From: Chlorobiaceae bacterium
GTDB lineage: Bacteria > Bacteroidota > Chlorobiia > Chlorobiales > Chlorobiaceae
Direction: 5' to 3'
Length of the DNA: 43,566 nucleotides
Assembly (NCBI GenBank): GCA_013334925.1
Contig: JAAXWP010000020.1
Location: 1-43,566 of the forward strand
Part shown: positions 7,099-16,699 of the stretch, piece by piece
Position numbering within the stretch: the stretch's first letter is position 1
Layout of the letters: each line of letters begins with the position of its first letter
Notes under the pieces: model-generated
Database searches by the model: none
Told to the model about the DNA's origin: nothing
The model's input: only the letters and a program-made list of their open reading frames with translations
Program-made: the position numbers and the translations under genes

Positions 7099-8190
7099 TT
7101 GCTCTATGCAGTTTCATTCCTTGGTTTTGCGTGTTATTTTTCAGGCCGTAAGGAGAATTCCGCATCATTCCAATCAAAACATGAGTACCCGTTGAGCGAG
7201 CTTCCTCCAGAACAGCATTCCTTCAACCGGATGCGCGAAACCGGTCTTTCCGACGCCGTCACCCGCAGGAAGCCGGTCGTACAGGGACGCCGTGTCGCCG
7301 AACCGCTTTCGAAAATCGGCCTGTTCATCAGGTTCCTGAAACCGGTTACCTGGATACCGGTCATCTGGAGTTTCCTTTGCGGAGCCGTCGCCAGCGGCTC
7401 GTTTGGCTGGAGTGACCTTTTCGGCACGAAATTCCTGCTTGCCATCCTGCTGACCGGGCCTCTGGCCACAGGGACGTGCCAGATGCTCAACGACTATTTC
7501 GATCGTGACCTCGACGAAATCAACGAACCATCGCGTCCGATTCCTGGGGGCGCCATCTCGCTTCGCGGCGCAACGACACTCATAGCCATCTGGTCAATAT
7601 TTTCGGTCATCGTCGGGTACCTGATCCACCCGCTCATCGGCCTCTACGTCGTTATCGGCATCGTGAACGCTCATCTGTACAGCGCCAACCCCATCAAGCT
7701 CAAAAAAAGGCTCTGGGCCGGTAACATCATCGTATCGGTCTCATACCTGATCATACCGTGGATCGCCGGTGAAATCGCCTATCGCCCCACCTTCACGCTC
7801 CAGAACCTTGCGCCATCGCTCATCGTCGCGGGACTGTACACGCTTTCGAGCACCGGGACCATGACCATAAACGACTTCAAATCGATCGAAGGAGACCGTC
7901 AGGTCGGCATCCACACCCTGCCCGCCGTGTTCGGGGAGCACAAAGCCGCACTCATCGCCTCCGTACTGATCAACATCGGCCAGCTGATGGCGGCGATCTA
8001 CATGCTGTGGCTCGGTCTCATGAACTACGCAGCAATCGTTGCCGCGCTCGTCATCCCTCAATTCCTGCTGCAGTTCAGCCTCGTCCGCTCACCCAGGACC
8101 ATGGACGTCCGCTACAACGCAATCGCCCAGAACTTCCTGGTCGCCGGTATGCTGGTCTGCGCCTTCGCCATCAGATCGGTGAACCCATGA
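7099..8190 (+). CDS. bchG: Bacteriochlorophyll a synthase (geranylgeranyl/phytyl transferase)
   Basis: UbiA-family membrane prenyltransferase that esterifies bacteriochlorophyllide a with the isoprenoid alcohol, the last step of BChl a synthesis. The polyprenyl-diphosphate/Mg site is 'NDYFDRDLDEINEPSRPIPGG' minus its last residue; a second Asp motif is 'TMTINDFKSIEGDRQVGIHT'. About eight or nine hydrophobic helices follow. 'IRFLKPVTWIPVIWSFLCGAVASG' is typical of chlorophyll synthases. The start is unclear: ATG 7099 or ATG 7231 (319 aa) are possible; a good AAGGAG at 7150-7155 has no in-frame start just after it. The stop overlaps the next ATG (ATGA), coupling it to a glycosyltransferase. Confidence 0.88.
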   Translation: MLYAVSFLGFACYFSGRKENSASFQSKHEYPLSELPPEQHSFNRMRETGLSDAVTRRKPVVQGRRVAEPLSKIGLFIRFLKPVTWIPVIWSFLCGAVASGSFGWSDLFGTKFLLAILLTGPLATGTCQMLNDYFDRDLDEINEPSRPIPGGAISLRGATTLIAIWSIFSVIVGYLIHPLIGLYVVIGIVNAHLYSANPIKLKKRLWAGNIIVSVSYLIIPWIAGEIAYRPTFTLQNLAPSLIVAGLYTLSSTGTMTINDFKSIEGDRQVGIHTLPAVFGEHKAALIASVLINIGQLMAAIYMLWLGLMNYAAIVAALVIPQFLLQFSLVRSPRTMDVRYNAIAQNFLVAGMLVCAFAIRSVNP

Positions 8191-8831
8191 ACACCACCGG
8201 AGCACCCAAGGTCTCGGTCATTCTGGCCACGTTCAACCGTGCCGGAGTGCTCGACCGGGCGATCGACAGCGTGCTCGCCCAGACACTCAATGACTGGGAG
8301 CTCATCGTGGTGGACGACGGCAGCATCGACGAAACCTTTACGATCGTCGACCGGCATCTGCACCGTCATGCAAATATCCGATACATGAAGCACAGCAACC
8401 GTCGTCCTGCCCTTTCGCGGAACGTCGGCATACAGGCGTCGTTCGGCAGCTACATCACCTTCATAGACAGCGACGACCTTTACCTCCCCGAACACCTTGC
8501 CTCGCGGGTCGAGCTGATGGAATCGGAACCGGAGATCGATCTCCTCTCCGGCGGTTTCGCCTGCCCCGATGACCCCTGGGTACGCGACCGGAACGATCCG
8601 GAAAAGCTGGTGCACATTGCTGAATGCATTCTCTGCGGCACCCTGTTTGGCAAACGGGAACTCTTTCTGGAGATCGGAGGATTCAGGGACATCGACTACG
8701 CGGAGGATACCGACCTTTGGGAACGGGCCGCCCTCCGGCACCATCTCCTCAAAATCGACGCGCCGGAGAGCTACCTCTACCAGCGCTCGGAAGACAGCAT
8801 CACCCGAACTTACCGTAAAAACGAACCATGA
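8187..8831 (+). CDS. Family 2 glycosyltransferase (GT-A fold)
   Basis: A 214-residue soluble glycosyltransferase. 'KVSVILATFNRAGVLDRAIDSVLAQT' and 'ELIVVDDGSIDET' form the nucleotide-sugar binding half; 'ITFIDSDDLYLPEHL' holds the DxD metal motif; 'GGFRDIDYAEDTDLWERA' is the usual acceptor-side ED motif. The enzyme transfers a sugar from a nucleotide donor; acceptor unknown. It overlaps bchG upstream (ATGA, 8187-8190) and the LOG gene downstream (ATGA, 8828-8831), so all three are one coupled operon. The link to pigment synthesis is positional only. Confidence 0.9.
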   Translation: MNTTGAPKVSVILATFNRAGVLDRAIDSVLAQTLNDWELIVVDDGSIDETFTIVDRHLHRHANIRYMKHSNRRPALSRNVGIQASFGSYITFIDSDDLYLPEHLASRVELMESEPEIDLLSGGFACPDDPWVRDRNDPEKLVHIAECILCGTLFGKRELFLEIGGFRDIDYAEDTDLWERAALRHHLLKIDAPESYLYQRSEDSITRTYRKNEP

Positions 8832-9382
8832 TCCGTTCGGTCACCGTCTACTGCAGCTCAAGCGGCAACGCACCGCAATCCTATTTCGAAGAAGCGACCA
8901 CGCTCGGTCGCGGACTTGCCGAACGAAACATCGACCTCGTATTCGGCGGCGGTCACGTCGGCCTCATGGGGCGAACGGCAGACGCCGTCATGCAGGGCGG
9001 AGGCACCGTCAAAGGCATCATCCCGCGCTTCCTCGAAGAGCGCGAAGTCGCCCACAACGGGATCACTGAACTGCACGTCGTCAAAACGATGCACGAGCGC
9101 AAGATGCTGCTCACCGGCTGGGCAGATGCATTCGTCGTCCTGCCCGGTGGCTTCGGAACCCTCGATGAGTTAATGGAGGTCATCACCTGGAAACACCTCG
9201 GCCACCACGACAAACCCATCATCCTCCTGAACGTTGACGGCTTCTGGGAGCAACTCCTCGTTTTCTTCGAGCGCATAGCGATCGACAGAATGGTCAAACC
9301 CGGATACGAAGCCTACTATGACGTCTGCGACTCCGCCGACGAAGCCCTTGAGCTCATCGACCATTACGCATCCCTGCCCTGA
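8828..9382 (+). CDS. LOG-family protein (cytokinin riboside 5'-monophosphate phosphoribohydrolase-like)
   Basis: A 184-residue Rossmann-like protein with the two signature motifs of the TIGR00730/LOG family: 'VFGGGHVGLMG' near residue 40 and 'LPGGFGTLDELMEVITW' near residue 103 (PGGxGTxxE). 'MHERKML' also matches. Despite the historical label 'lysine decarboxylase', characterised members split nucleoside monophosphates into base and ribose 5-phosphate. It is the third gene of the bchG operon. Confidence 0.9.
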   Translation: MIRSVTVYCSSSGNAPQSYFEEATTLGRGLAERNIDLVFGGGHVGLMGRTADAVMQGGGTVKGIIPRFLEEREVAHNGITELHVVKTMHERKMLLTGWADAFVVLPGGFGTLDELMEVITWKHLGHHDKPIILLNVDGFWEQLLVFFERIAIDRMVKPGYEAYYDVCDSADEALELIDHYASLP

Positions 9383-9727
9383 CACCGATCAGGCAATCTC
9401 AAATCTGCGGCTCAGCCGACAGGGCTACTGCGCTCTTCGACCGGCTCAACCGCACATAAAAAAAGAGCCCGCCCAAAAGAAGTCATCAAAATCAGTGTTC
9501 ATTTGAGAACATCTTCCTGTCATTCTGAACGAAGTGAAGAGTCCAGTTTGATGTATTCACATAACCGATTTACTACCAATATCTTCAGGGACTTCTTCTG
9601 GATTCTTCGACCGACGGGGTCGGGCTCAGAATGACAACGGACAATACTGTCAGAAAGACTCCGGAACAGAAAAGGCTGCCTCAGCTTTGCATCCGAGACA
9701 GCCTTTTGAAACAATTCCGCTTCAGCG
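9383..9727. repeat. Intergenic stretch holding an inverted repeat of the GTCATTCTGAACGAAG family
   Basis: The segment 9517-9636 begins TGTCATTCTGAACGAAGTGA and ends CTCAGAATGACA; the inner part carries GATTCTTCGACC. This is the same family as the copy at 11908-11995 and the diverged copy near 206. Such dispersed elements are frequent in Bacteroidetes/Chlorobi. No gene is seen in the interval. Confidence 0.7.
9670..9707 (-). terminator. Terminator of the alpha/beta hydrolase gene
   Basis: AAAAGGCTG (9670-9678) pairs with CAGCCTTTT (9699-9707), with extra CTC/GAG pairing inside, 20 bases beyond the hydrolase stop on the minus strand. Confidence 0.75.
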
Positions 9728-10987
9728 TCATGCCATTGGCGTTGCAGGAGGAACGCAATCGACATACTTGCCGGAAGGGAACGGCACCAGCTTGACCTTG
9801 CCGTCCGGGCTCTCCTGGTTCAGCCAGTTGATGAAATCGCTGTTGATCCACTCATTGAAACCTCCCTGGAAGCAACCGCCGTCGGGATAGAGATCGATGA
9901 AACGCTTGATCAGCTCTGCCGTAAACGCTGTTTCGTCCCCTTTTGCCTTGTACTTGTCCACTCCAGGACAACGTTTGCACTGGCTCTTCATATCCGCCAT
10001 GCTGCACAGATCGCTGGTGTCGGTCAGATAGCCGCAGTGACTGCCACGCTCGACATTCGACACAACCGCCCAGGAGCCGGTCTCCGCCGGAGCGAGCTGG
10101 GTGAACTGGGTTGTAGTCGAGGCGACATCTGACCAGGCTGGAGGAACCGACTGGTCGAGGCAGGCGCAGTCACACTGACCAACCACCATCGCCATCGGCA
10201 TCTTGCTCGCAGAGAGCGCCTCGCGGTACGGCGCCATTCCCGGCACGAGGAACGACATTTTCTGGTCAACCGGCGAGAGCATGACAAGACCAACCGGATT
10301 GGCTCGATCCGACGGGTCCCATTTGGACATCGGATCGGTAAACGCAGGCAGGAACTCACGGTCGTACATCACCGGATCGAAAAGGCGATAATCCTTCCGG
10401 CCAAGCTCCTGAAGCTTCTCGAACCCGCAGGCCGCCGCCTGGGCATGAGCACCACCGACCGAATGTCCGGCGAATATGACATTGTTCGAGTTCATGAACT
10501 TCGATTTGCAGGCAAGATCTGCATCATAGAACTGACAGTTGCGCCCTTTGCTCTCAACTTTGTAAAAGAAGTCGGTGACACCGTATTTGATCAGGTACGA
10601 CGCTGCTGCATAGGCCTCCTGGCCAACCCTCGGATTGCCGCCGATATCGGTCCACGGCACCCCCTGGATCTGGGTGTGACAGGCGCTCACATATGCCATG
10701 GCCCAGTTTTTTTCGACGATAGCCTGAGTGTAGTTGTAGTAATTGGAGGGATTGATGCCGAAAAGCGGGTTGTCATCGAAAAACGTTCCGATGATCTTTT
10801 TCGGGTAATACAAGAGATCGTTACCGATCAGGAACCCGTGGTTGAACATCACCAGTCCGTTTGCCGAACGATTCTGGGGATAGAACACCTCAACGACCAC
10901 CTCGATGAACTGGGGAATGCGACAATCATACTGCACCCAGAGATGAACCCGGTCAAAGCAGTAATCGTCGATTCTGATAGGTTTCAT
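9728..10987 (-). CDS. Alpha/beta-hydrolase, chlorophyllase/PET-hydrolase-like fold, cysteine-rich C-terminal half
   Basis: A 419-residue hydrolase. The nucleophile elbow is GHSVGG (near residue 174) after a strand NVIFAGH, and an upstream strand GLVMFNHGF forms the oxyanion region. 'CGYLTDTSD' preceded by RGSH may supply the catalytic His. The C-terminal half is Cys-rich (QCDCACLDQS, CSMADMKSQCKRCPG), suggesting disulfides or metal binding, although no classical signal peptide is visible. The fold class includes chlorophyllases and dienelactone hydrolases, but the chlorophyllase lipase motif GHSRGG is not present. Substrate cannot be inferred. Confidence 0.72.
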   Translation of the reverse strand: MKPIRIDDYCFDRVHLWVQYDCRIPQFIEVVVEVFYPQNRSANGLVMFNHGFLIGNDLLYYPKKIIGTFFDDNPLFGINPSNYYNYTQAIVEKNWAMAYVSACHTQIQGVPWTDIGGNPRVGQEAYAAASYLIKYGVTDFFYKVESKGRNCQFYDADLACKSKFMNSNNVIFAGHSVGGAHAQAAACGFEKLQELGRKDYRLFDPVMYDREFLPAFTDPMSKWDPSDRANPVGLVMLSPVDQKMSFLVPGMAPYREALSASKMPMAMVVGQCDCACLDQSVPPAWSDVASTTTQFTQLAPAETGSWAVVSNVERGSHCGYLTDTSDLCSMADMKSQCKRCPGVDKYKAKGDETAFTAELIKRFIDLYPDGGCFQGGFNEWINSDFINWLNQESPDGKVKLVPFPSGKYVDCVPPATPMA

Positions 10988-11360
10988 GGCGATACGGTTT
11001 TGATATTGAAAAAAACAGGTACAAAGGATACTCGCAGGGAAAAAGGGCAGGAGACTTTCTGCCTGCAGCTGTTCCGGCGAAGGATACCGGAAAGGAAGGG
11101 TTTGGCATGGAATCCTGAACGGATTCTCGGCAATTTCATGACCGGTAACAGTGAGGGTTCAGCGGATAAGGCGCTCTGGTTACGTCAATTACACCAATAT
11201 ACACTTCTTTAGTATAATATTCGAAAAATGACACTTACCCACCTCACGCATGTTCATCGGCTGACCAATGAAACTAACCGGCTGAGGATCGTTTCCTTAA
11301 GCTCATGTGTTAGAATGGTATGAATCAAACCGCGTACTGAACCAAAACAGACGTAGAACC
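10988..11360. other. Divergent intergenic region, no gene seen
   Basis: The region separates the minus-strand hydrolase from a plus-strand small gene. An AT-rich stretch around 11190-11230 (TAGTATAATATTCG) could hold a promoter but I see no paired -35 that I would defend. No structured RNA was recognised. Confidence 0.4.
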
Positions 11361-11720
11361 ATGAACACGACACTGATATTTGTCTACAATGCCGACAGCG
11401 GGCCCATCAGCGGGCTGTTCGACCTCGGTCACAAGATCCTGAGTCCTTCGACCTATCAGTGCAGTCTCTGCACGCTCACCCATGGCCCGTTCACCGAAAA
11501 GGAGGCCTGGACGGAGTTCCGTAAAACCATGGGTATGCCGATGGAATTCCTGCACCGTGACGAGTTCGAACAGAAGTACGACCTCCAGTTCGAATACCCG
11601 GTCATCCTGAAGAAAAACAGCAACATCGAGGTACTGATGAAAAAAGAGGAGATCGACGCAATCGAGGACCTTGACGGGCTTATTGCGGCGGTGAAGAAGC
11701 GCGTGACCACACCTGCCTGA
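11361..11720 (+). CDS. Conserved small cytoplasmic protein of unknown function
   Basis: From ATG 11361 the protein is 119 aa: MNTTLIFVYNADSGPISGLF, then 'DLGHKILSPSTYQCSLCTLTHGPF', a basic helix 'TEKEAWTEFRKTMG' and 'FEYPVILKKNSNIEVLMKKEEIDAI'. I recognise a widespread uncharacterised family with the conserved start VYNADSG and the C-x-L-C-x-L-T-x-G segment, whose two Cys could be a redox or metal site. The longer ATG at 11307 lacks family similarity. It stands alone. Confidence 0.75.
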   Translation: MNTTLIFVYNADSGPISGLFDLGHKILSPSTYQCSLCTLTHGPFTEKEAWTEFRKTMGMPMEFLHRDEFEQKYDLQFEYPVILKKNSNIEVLMKKEEIDAIEDLDGLIAAVKKRVTTPA

Positions 11721-12042
11721 ACCATCGGTCGCAAGAGCTGGTGTCTGCGCTCGCCGGTAAACGTCTGAATCAGTTGTCCTGGATTTTATTACTCCGGGAA
11801 CTGAAACTCCTGGCAACTCACCGGCCTTCTGGGAGAGGATCTATTACAATGTGTCAATATTATTACTCCGGCGACTGAAGGAAGCAAAAGCATTCCAGGC
11901 CAGGTCTGTCATCCTGAACGAAGTGAAGGATCCATCTTTATTGCAACAAACGATTTATGGATTCTTCTCCCGACAAGTCAGGATCAGAATGACAACCAGT
12001 AATAAACCAGATTGACACTTTTAGTTGCCGGAGTGATAACGT
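11721..12042. repeat. Intergenic region with a MITE-like inverted repeat enclosing a dispersed-repeat copy
   Basis: TGTCAATATTATTACTCCGG at 11845-11864 is mirrored by CCGGAGTGATAAC near 12023-12036 preceded by GATTGACACTTTTAGTTG, so the interval is bounded by an inverted repeat; a third half-copy (TTATTACTCCGGGAACTGAA) lies near 11785. Inside, 11908-11995 is a GTCATCCTGAACGAAGTGAA...TCAGAATGACA element. No gene is seen. Confidence 0.55.
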
Positions 12043-13071
12043 TCACCCCGGAACAAGCACGGCCGCTCCATGCAAGCGGCCGTTTTTGAGGTCGAGCAAT
12101 GCACGATTGGCCTCGATGAGTGGATATATGCTCACTTCGGGTATCAACCCGATTCTGGAGGCAATCCCGAGAAACTCCTCCACATCCCGCCTGGTGATGT
12201 TGGCCACGCTTTTGATCTCTTTCTCCATCCAGAGATGACGCTCATAGCTGATGCCTGACAGGCGTTCACTGTCACCAGCCTCCTTGCGGATGGCGTTGAT
12301 CACCAGGCGACCGCCGGGACGAAGCTGCTCCAGGGCAGCAATCACCGGTTTCCATGCAGGAGTGGTATCGATGATCGAGTCACAATGAATGGGAGGAACA
12401 TGAACATTATCACCCACCCAGTCTGCTCCAAGCGAACGGGCAAACTCCTGGTCCGCCTCGCTGCGGGCAAATACGAACACCGGAGAATCAGGATAGAGAT
12501 GGCGTGTCAGTTTGAGCACCTGATGGGCTGAAGCACCAAAACCGGTGAGCCCGAGCACCCCACCATTATCAAGGTTGGCCAGCTTCAATGAGCGGTACCC
12601 GATCGCGCCGCCACAAAGCAGTGGTGCGGCCTCTACATCGGTGATGTTGTCCGGGATCGGATAGCTGAAGGCGACAGGCACGATCATGCAATCCGCATAA
12701 CCTCCATCGGCGTCACGTCCGGTGGCCATGAAATCGGGACAGAGATTCTCGTGGCCACTCAGGCAATAATCGCAAGCGCCACAAGCCGAGTAGATCCAGG
12801 CCACACCCCTGCGACTCCCCATGACGCCCTCCGGAACCTCCTCACCACATGCCTCGACAACCCCAACGACCTGATGCCCCGGAACTACCGGATACCTGGG
12901 CGGCGGCGTGCGGCCCTCGATTTCGTCCAGCTCCGTATGGCAGACTCCGCAGGCATGTACTCGCAACCGGACATCTCCAGGCCCAGGCTCACGGCAGGAC
13001 ATCTCTACCCTTTCAAGAGGCTCAGGATCGCGCCGAAGGTCGACGATCCGGTTAAGAAGCATCATCGTCAT
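12043..13071 (-). CDS. Zinc-dependent alcohol dehydrogenase (MDR family)
   Basis: A 342-residue medium-chain dehydrogenase. The catalytic zinc site is 'CGVCHTEL...GHQVVGVV' (Cys near 41, His near 64), and the structural zinc site is a four-Cys loop 'CGACDYCLSGHENLCPDF'. The NAD(P) domain carries 'GLTGFGASAHQVLKL', with GFGAS in place of the usual GxGGxG. The subgroup oxidises or reduces simple alcohols/aldehydes. It starts 12 bases after the MsrB-MsrA stop on the same strand, so both are probably in one transcript, perhaps a stress or detoxification unit. Confidence 0.9.
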   Translation of the reverse strand: MTMMLLNRIVDLRRDPEPLERVEMSCREPGPGDVRLRVHACGVCHTELDEIEGRTPPPRYPVVPGHQVVGVVEACGEEVPEGVMGSRRGVAWIYSACGACDYCLSGHENLCPDFMATGRDADGGYADCMIVPVAFSYPIPDNITDVEAAPLLCGGAIGYRSLKLANLDNGGVLGLTGFGASAHQVLKLTRHLYPDSPVFVFARSEADQEFARSLGADWVGDNVHVPPIHCDSIIDTTPAWKPVIAALEQLRPGGRLVINAIRKEAGDSERLSGISYERHLWMEKEIKSVANITRRDVEEFLGIASRIGLIPEVSIYPLIEANRALLDLKNGRLHGAAVLVPG

Positions 13072-13083
13072 GGCGCCCTCGAT

Positions 13084-14067
13084 TCAGAATCGTTTCTGGT
13101 AGATGTGGCAATAGGGGTGATGCCCGGTTTTTTCGTAATAGTCCTGATGGTAATCTTCGGCAGGCCAGAACTCGGTGGCTTTCCTGACCTCGGTCACCAC
13201 GCGGTAGCCCTTCTCTTCGAGCTGCCGTATCAGCGACTCGGTGATCCGCCGCTGCTCATCGTTGACATAAAAGACAGCCGAACGATACTGGGTGCCGACA
13301 TCCGGCCCCTGGCGTTCGAACTGCGTAGGATCATGGATCTCGAAAAAGAGCTTCGCGAGCTGCTCGTAACTGACCAGTTTCGGATCGAACTCAACCTCGA
13401 GCGCCTCGGCATGGCCGGTTTTGCCCGAGCAGACCTGCTTGTACGATGGATGCTCCGTCGTACCGCCAGTATAGCCGACGCGAGTCGAAAGTACCCCTTT
13501 GAGCCGCTTGAAATGGTACTCGACTCCCCAGAAGCACCCGCCGGCGAAGATCGCCTTCTCGGTCGCCGTCACCGGTTTGTCGGCGGGTTCGAACGAGAGC
13601 GAGATCGAATTCACGCAGAAACGGGCATTCTTCGAAGTAAAACTTTCACCAAAGAACACATGCCCGAGATGGCCCCCGCAGTTCGCACAGACGATCTCGG
13701 TACGCCGTCCATCGGCATCGGGAATCTGCCTCACCGCACCGGGAATCGCATCGTCGAAACTGGGCCAGCCGGTACCTGACTCGAACTTGTCGTCAGAACG
13801 GAACAGAGGAGCGTCACACTGGCGACAGAGGTAAGCCCCCTTCTCCTTGTTGAGGTAATATTTGCCGGTATAAGGTCGTTCCGTACCCTTGTCGATGATC
13901 ACGGCCCGTTCTTCCGGTGACAGCGTTCTGTATGTCATGGTTTCCTCCTTACGGATTGTCGTTGAGTTGCCTGGATCGTCACTGAGCGGAGACTCCGCTG
14001 AACAGGCGGTCATGAAGGTGATCATGAGCATGAGCAGCATGAAAAAAATGTTCCGCTTCGGCGTCAT
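13084..14067 (-). CDS. msrBA: Bifunctional peptide methionine sulfoxide reductase MsrB-MsrA, lipoprotein-anchored
   Basis: From ATG 14067 the protein is 327 aa. A lipoprotein signal (hydrophobic stretch [13 protein letters not shown] with Cys as lipid site) is followed by MsrB: zinc CxxC pairs 'LCRQCDAP' and '[11 protein letters not shown]', and catalytic Cys in '[12 protein letters not shown]'. Then comes MsrA with the '[13 protein letters not shown]' active site and 'VGYTGG'. The order B then A is less common than A-B. It repairs oxidised methionines of envelope proteins (R and S sulfoxides). Thioredoxin-like reductant is needed; the DUF255 gene lies divergently upstream. Confidence 0.92.
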   Translation of the reverse strand: MTPKRNIFFMLLMLMITFMTACSAESPLSDDPGNSTTIRKEETMTYRTLSPEERAVIIDKGTERPYTGKYYLNKEKGAYLCRQCDAPLFRSDDKFESGTGWPSFDDAIPGAVRQIPDADGRRTEIVCANCGGHLGHVFFGESFTSKNARFCVNSISLSFEPADKPVTATEKAIFAGGCFWGVEYHFKRLKGVLSTRVGYTGGTTEHPSYKQVCSGKTGHAEALEVEFDPKLVSYEQLAKLFFEIHDPTQFERQGPDVGTQYRSAVFYVNDEQRRITESLIRQLEEKGYRVVTEVRKATEFWPAEDYHQDYYEKTGHHPYCHIYQKRF

Positions 14068-14195
14068 GGATTCAGGGCGTTGATTTCCATTTGAGGAATT
14101 CAACCCATTCTGAATTCAGAATGTTTCCGATTTGCAGAACGAACAGATACTTCAGAACGGTTCTTGGCAGAAATAAACCCGAAAACAGGACGATC

Positions 14196-16325
14196 ATGCC
14201 AAAACGTCAGCACCCCAACCGGCTTATCCATGAGAAAAGCCCCTATCTCCAGCAACATGCCTGGAATCCTGTGGAGTGGTACCCATGGGGCGAGGAGGCC
14301 TTCGAAACCGCCAGAAAAACCGAACGTCCGATCTTCCTCTCTGTCGGCTATTCGACCTGCCACTGGTGCCATTTCATGGAGCATGAATCGTTCGAAGACG
14401 AAGCGACCGCCGCACTCCTGAACAGCCGTTTCGTGCCGGTCAAGGTCGACCGTGAGGAGATGCCGGACCTCGACCGGCTCTACATGCTGTTCGTTCAGGC
14501 AACCACCGGCAGCGGGGGCTGGCCTATGTCCGTATGGCTCACCCCGGACCTGAAACCATTCTACGGCGGCAGCTATTTCCCGCCAGTCGAACGCTGGGGT
14601 CGACCCGCGTTCCGGGTGGTTCTGGAATCCATCGACAGCATGTGGAAGAACGACCGTAACCGGCTACTCAACTCCGCTGGGTCGATGATGCGGCAACTGC
14701 TCGAGCTGACCCGGCGAAGCGAAAACGGTACGGCCCTCACAAGTGAGCTTTCCGAACGCTGCCTCAAACAGCTTGCCGGCAGCTTCGATCCCGAATATGG
14801 CGGCTTCGGCGGAGCCCCGAAGTTTCCCCGCCCCGTGCTGCTTCGGTTCCTCTTTGACCATTATGTCCGGACCGGCGACCATCAGGCACGCCACATGGCA
14901 CTCCTGACACTTGAAAAAATGGCAGAAGGAGGTATCCATGATCAGCTCGGCATTCCAGGAAAAGGCGGCGGCGGCTTCGCCCGATACTCGACCGATGAAT
15001 TCTGGCATGTTCCCCATTTCGAAAAGATGCTGTACGACAACGCCCAGCTAGCCGATGCATACCTTAGAGGCTGGCAATGCACGCAAGAGCCACGATTCGC
15101 GGAAGCGGCAAAAGACATCTTCAACTACGTGCTTTGCGACATGACCTCGCCCGACGGAGGCTTCTACGCCGCTGAAGATGCCGACAGTATGAGCACTGAT
15201 GGGAGCAACGAACCACGCGAGGGAGCGTTTTATCTGTGGAGGCGCGATGAAGTGACAGGCATCCTGGGCGAAGAGGACGGCAAACTCTTCTGCCAGGCCT
15301 ATGCAATCAGGGAGAAAGGCAACGCACCATACGACCCGCACGGCGAGTTCACCGGCAAAAATATCCTCGTCCGAGCCGAAAACACATCCGAGCTTTCCGA
15401 ACGCTTCGATCTTGAACCGGCAGAGGTTGAAAGGAGACTTGAAGCCGCACGCGCGATACTCTTCGACGTACGGAAACAGCGCCCAAGGCCTCGCAGGGAT
15501 GAAAAGGTGATTACCGCATGGAACGGACTCATGATCTCGGCACTCGCCCGTGGTGCGGGTATGCTCCAGCAACCAGAGCTGCTCCAGGCCGCCGAACGTG
15601 CAGTGGAGTTCATTCTCGACAAGCTCTGCAACCGGGAACACTGGAGGCTACTCAGAAGCTGGTGTGACGGCGAAGCATCGATCCCGGGCAAAGCCATCGA
15701 TTACGCCTGCCTGATTCAGGCATTGATCGACCTCTATGAAGCATCGTTCAACCCTGATTATCTCAGGGTTGCCCTAAGACTTACAGAAACCCAGATCGAG
15801 CTCTTTTATGACCAGTCGGAAGGGGGATTTTTCAGCACGCCCATGGACGATGCGCTCATCCCGCTCCGCCTGAAAGAGGACGAAGACGGAGCCGAACCAT
15901 CGGCAAATTCGGTCAGCGTCATGAACCTGCTGCGACTTGCAGCCATGACCGGACGTGAAGAGTTTCGGGAACTCGCCATGACCACGCTGCAGCACTTTGC
16001 GGGAACGATGGAGCGAGTTCCGTCAGCCGTGCCGCTGCTGATTACCTCTAATGAAATGGCGTTGCATCCCGTCACGCAGGTCGTGCTCGCCGGTGATCCG
16101 AACGACTCACGTATGAAAGCGCTCCGTGACACGATTTACCGGCACAACCACTTCAACCTCGTCCTTATGCAGGCAAGCGGAGCGCCGGCAGATCTGCTGC
16201 CGGAAACCGATGCCATCGCAAAAGGATACGATGGGCCTCCGGCCGCCCTCGTCTGCAACGAAGGAAGCTGCAAGCCTCCGGTCCACGACCCGGAAACGCT
16301 CATGAAAATGCTGAAACCTGAATGA
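14196..16325 (+). CDS. DUF255/SPATA20-family protein: thioredoxin-fold plus glycosidase-like toroid (YyaL type)
   Basis: A 709-residue cytoplasmic protein from ATG 14196, beginning [20 protein letters not shown] as is standard for the family. The N-terminal ~170 residues are a thioredoxin-like domain with CHWC in '[16 protein letters not shown]', then '[22 protein letters not shown]'. The remainder is an alpha/alpha barrel related to N-acylglucosamine 2-epimerases ('[12 protein letters not shown]', '[16 protein letters not shown]', 'EDADS', '[15 protein letters not shown]'). Length is full. The biochemical role of the family is unsettled. It is transcribed divergently from msrBA. Confidence 0.9.
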   Translation: MPKRQHPNRLIHEKSPYLQQHAWNPVEWYPWGEEAFETARKTERPIFLSVGYSTCHWCHFMEHESFEDEATAALLNSRFVPVKVDREEMPDLDRLYMLFVQATTGSGGWPMSVWLTPDLKPFYGGSYFPPVERWGRPAFRVVLESIDSMWKNDRNRLLNSAGSMMRQLLELTRRSENGTALTSELSERCLKQLAGSFDPEYGGFGGAPKFPRPVLLRFLFDHYVRTGDHQARHMALLTLEKMAEGGIHDQLGIPGKGGGGFARYSTDEFWHVPHFEKMLYDNAQLADAYLRGWQCTQEPRFAEAAKDIFNYVLCDMTSPDGGFYAAEDADSMSTDGSNEPREGAFYLWRRDEVTGILGEEDGKLFCQAYAIREKGNAPYDPHGEFTGKNILVRAENTSELSERFDLEPAEVERRLEAARAILFDVRKQRPRPRRDEKVITAWNGLMISALARGAGMLQQPELLQAAERAVEFILDKLCNREHWRLLRSWCDGEASIPGKAIDYACLIQALIDLYEASFNPDYLRVALRLTETQIELFYDQSEGGFFSTPMDDALIPLRLKEDEDGAEPSANSVSVMNLLRLAAMTGREEFRELAMTTLQHFAGTMERVPSAVPLLITSNEMALHPVTQVVLAGDPNDSRMKALRDTIYRHNHFNLVLMQASGAPADLLPETDAIAKGYDGPPAALVCNEGSCKPPVHDPETLMKMLKPE

Positions 16326-16343
16326 TGCTGCGATCCGCCCGAT

Positions 16344-16577
16344 TCAGCGGATCTCTTCCCTGTCAATCGATTCCTTTGGCAGGAAAGGGTTCTCCATGCC
16401 GGAAACCGCTCCGATCGCCTTGAATGCAAGCGAACCGACCGTAAAAATGCCAAGCCCGGCAACGGCCAGACCTGCAAGTCCATGGACGATGGGCATACCA
16501 ATGGGAGAGAACAGCGCAGCGCCTCCGGCCACGCCAACCACTGTTTTCATTACGTTATCCGTACCGTTTTGTTCCAT
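16344..16577 (-). CDS. Small chlorosome-envelope-type hydrophobic protein (CsmC/CsmD-like)
   Basis: A 77-residue protein with one long hydrophobic block (VVGVAGGAALFSPIG, then MPIVHGLAGLAVAGLGIF) and a short charged tail. It aligns without gaps over about 45 residues with the protein at 38522-38815 in the chlorosome cluster (shared P-x-x-HG-x-AG-x-AV-x-GLG). That similarity and the size suggest a chlorosome envelope protein of the CsmC/CsmD group, which coat the lipid monolayer around BChl c aggregates. AAGGAGTG lies 6-7 bases before the ATG. It stands 22 kb away from its paralogue. Confidence 0.58.
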   Translation of the reverse strand: MEQNGTDNVMKTVVGVAGGAALFSPIGMPIVHGLAGLAVAGLGIFTVGSLAFKAIGAVSGMENPFLPKESIDREEIR

Positions 16578-16699
16578 ATCGGCACACTCCTTTTCGGATT
16601 TGGATGAAGGGGCATGACAAAACGAGCGGCAACAGTCGATACAAAAAACCGGCCTTTCGGAGAAGTTAACGCATTTTGTGAATAAAATTTCTGAGGGAA

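Noticed and set aside
9728-10987. Chlorophyllase in a phototroph
   Set aside because: The GHSVGG elbow is generic to alpha/beta hydrolases and lacks the chlorophyllase GHSRGG motif; closeness to bchG is not evidence.
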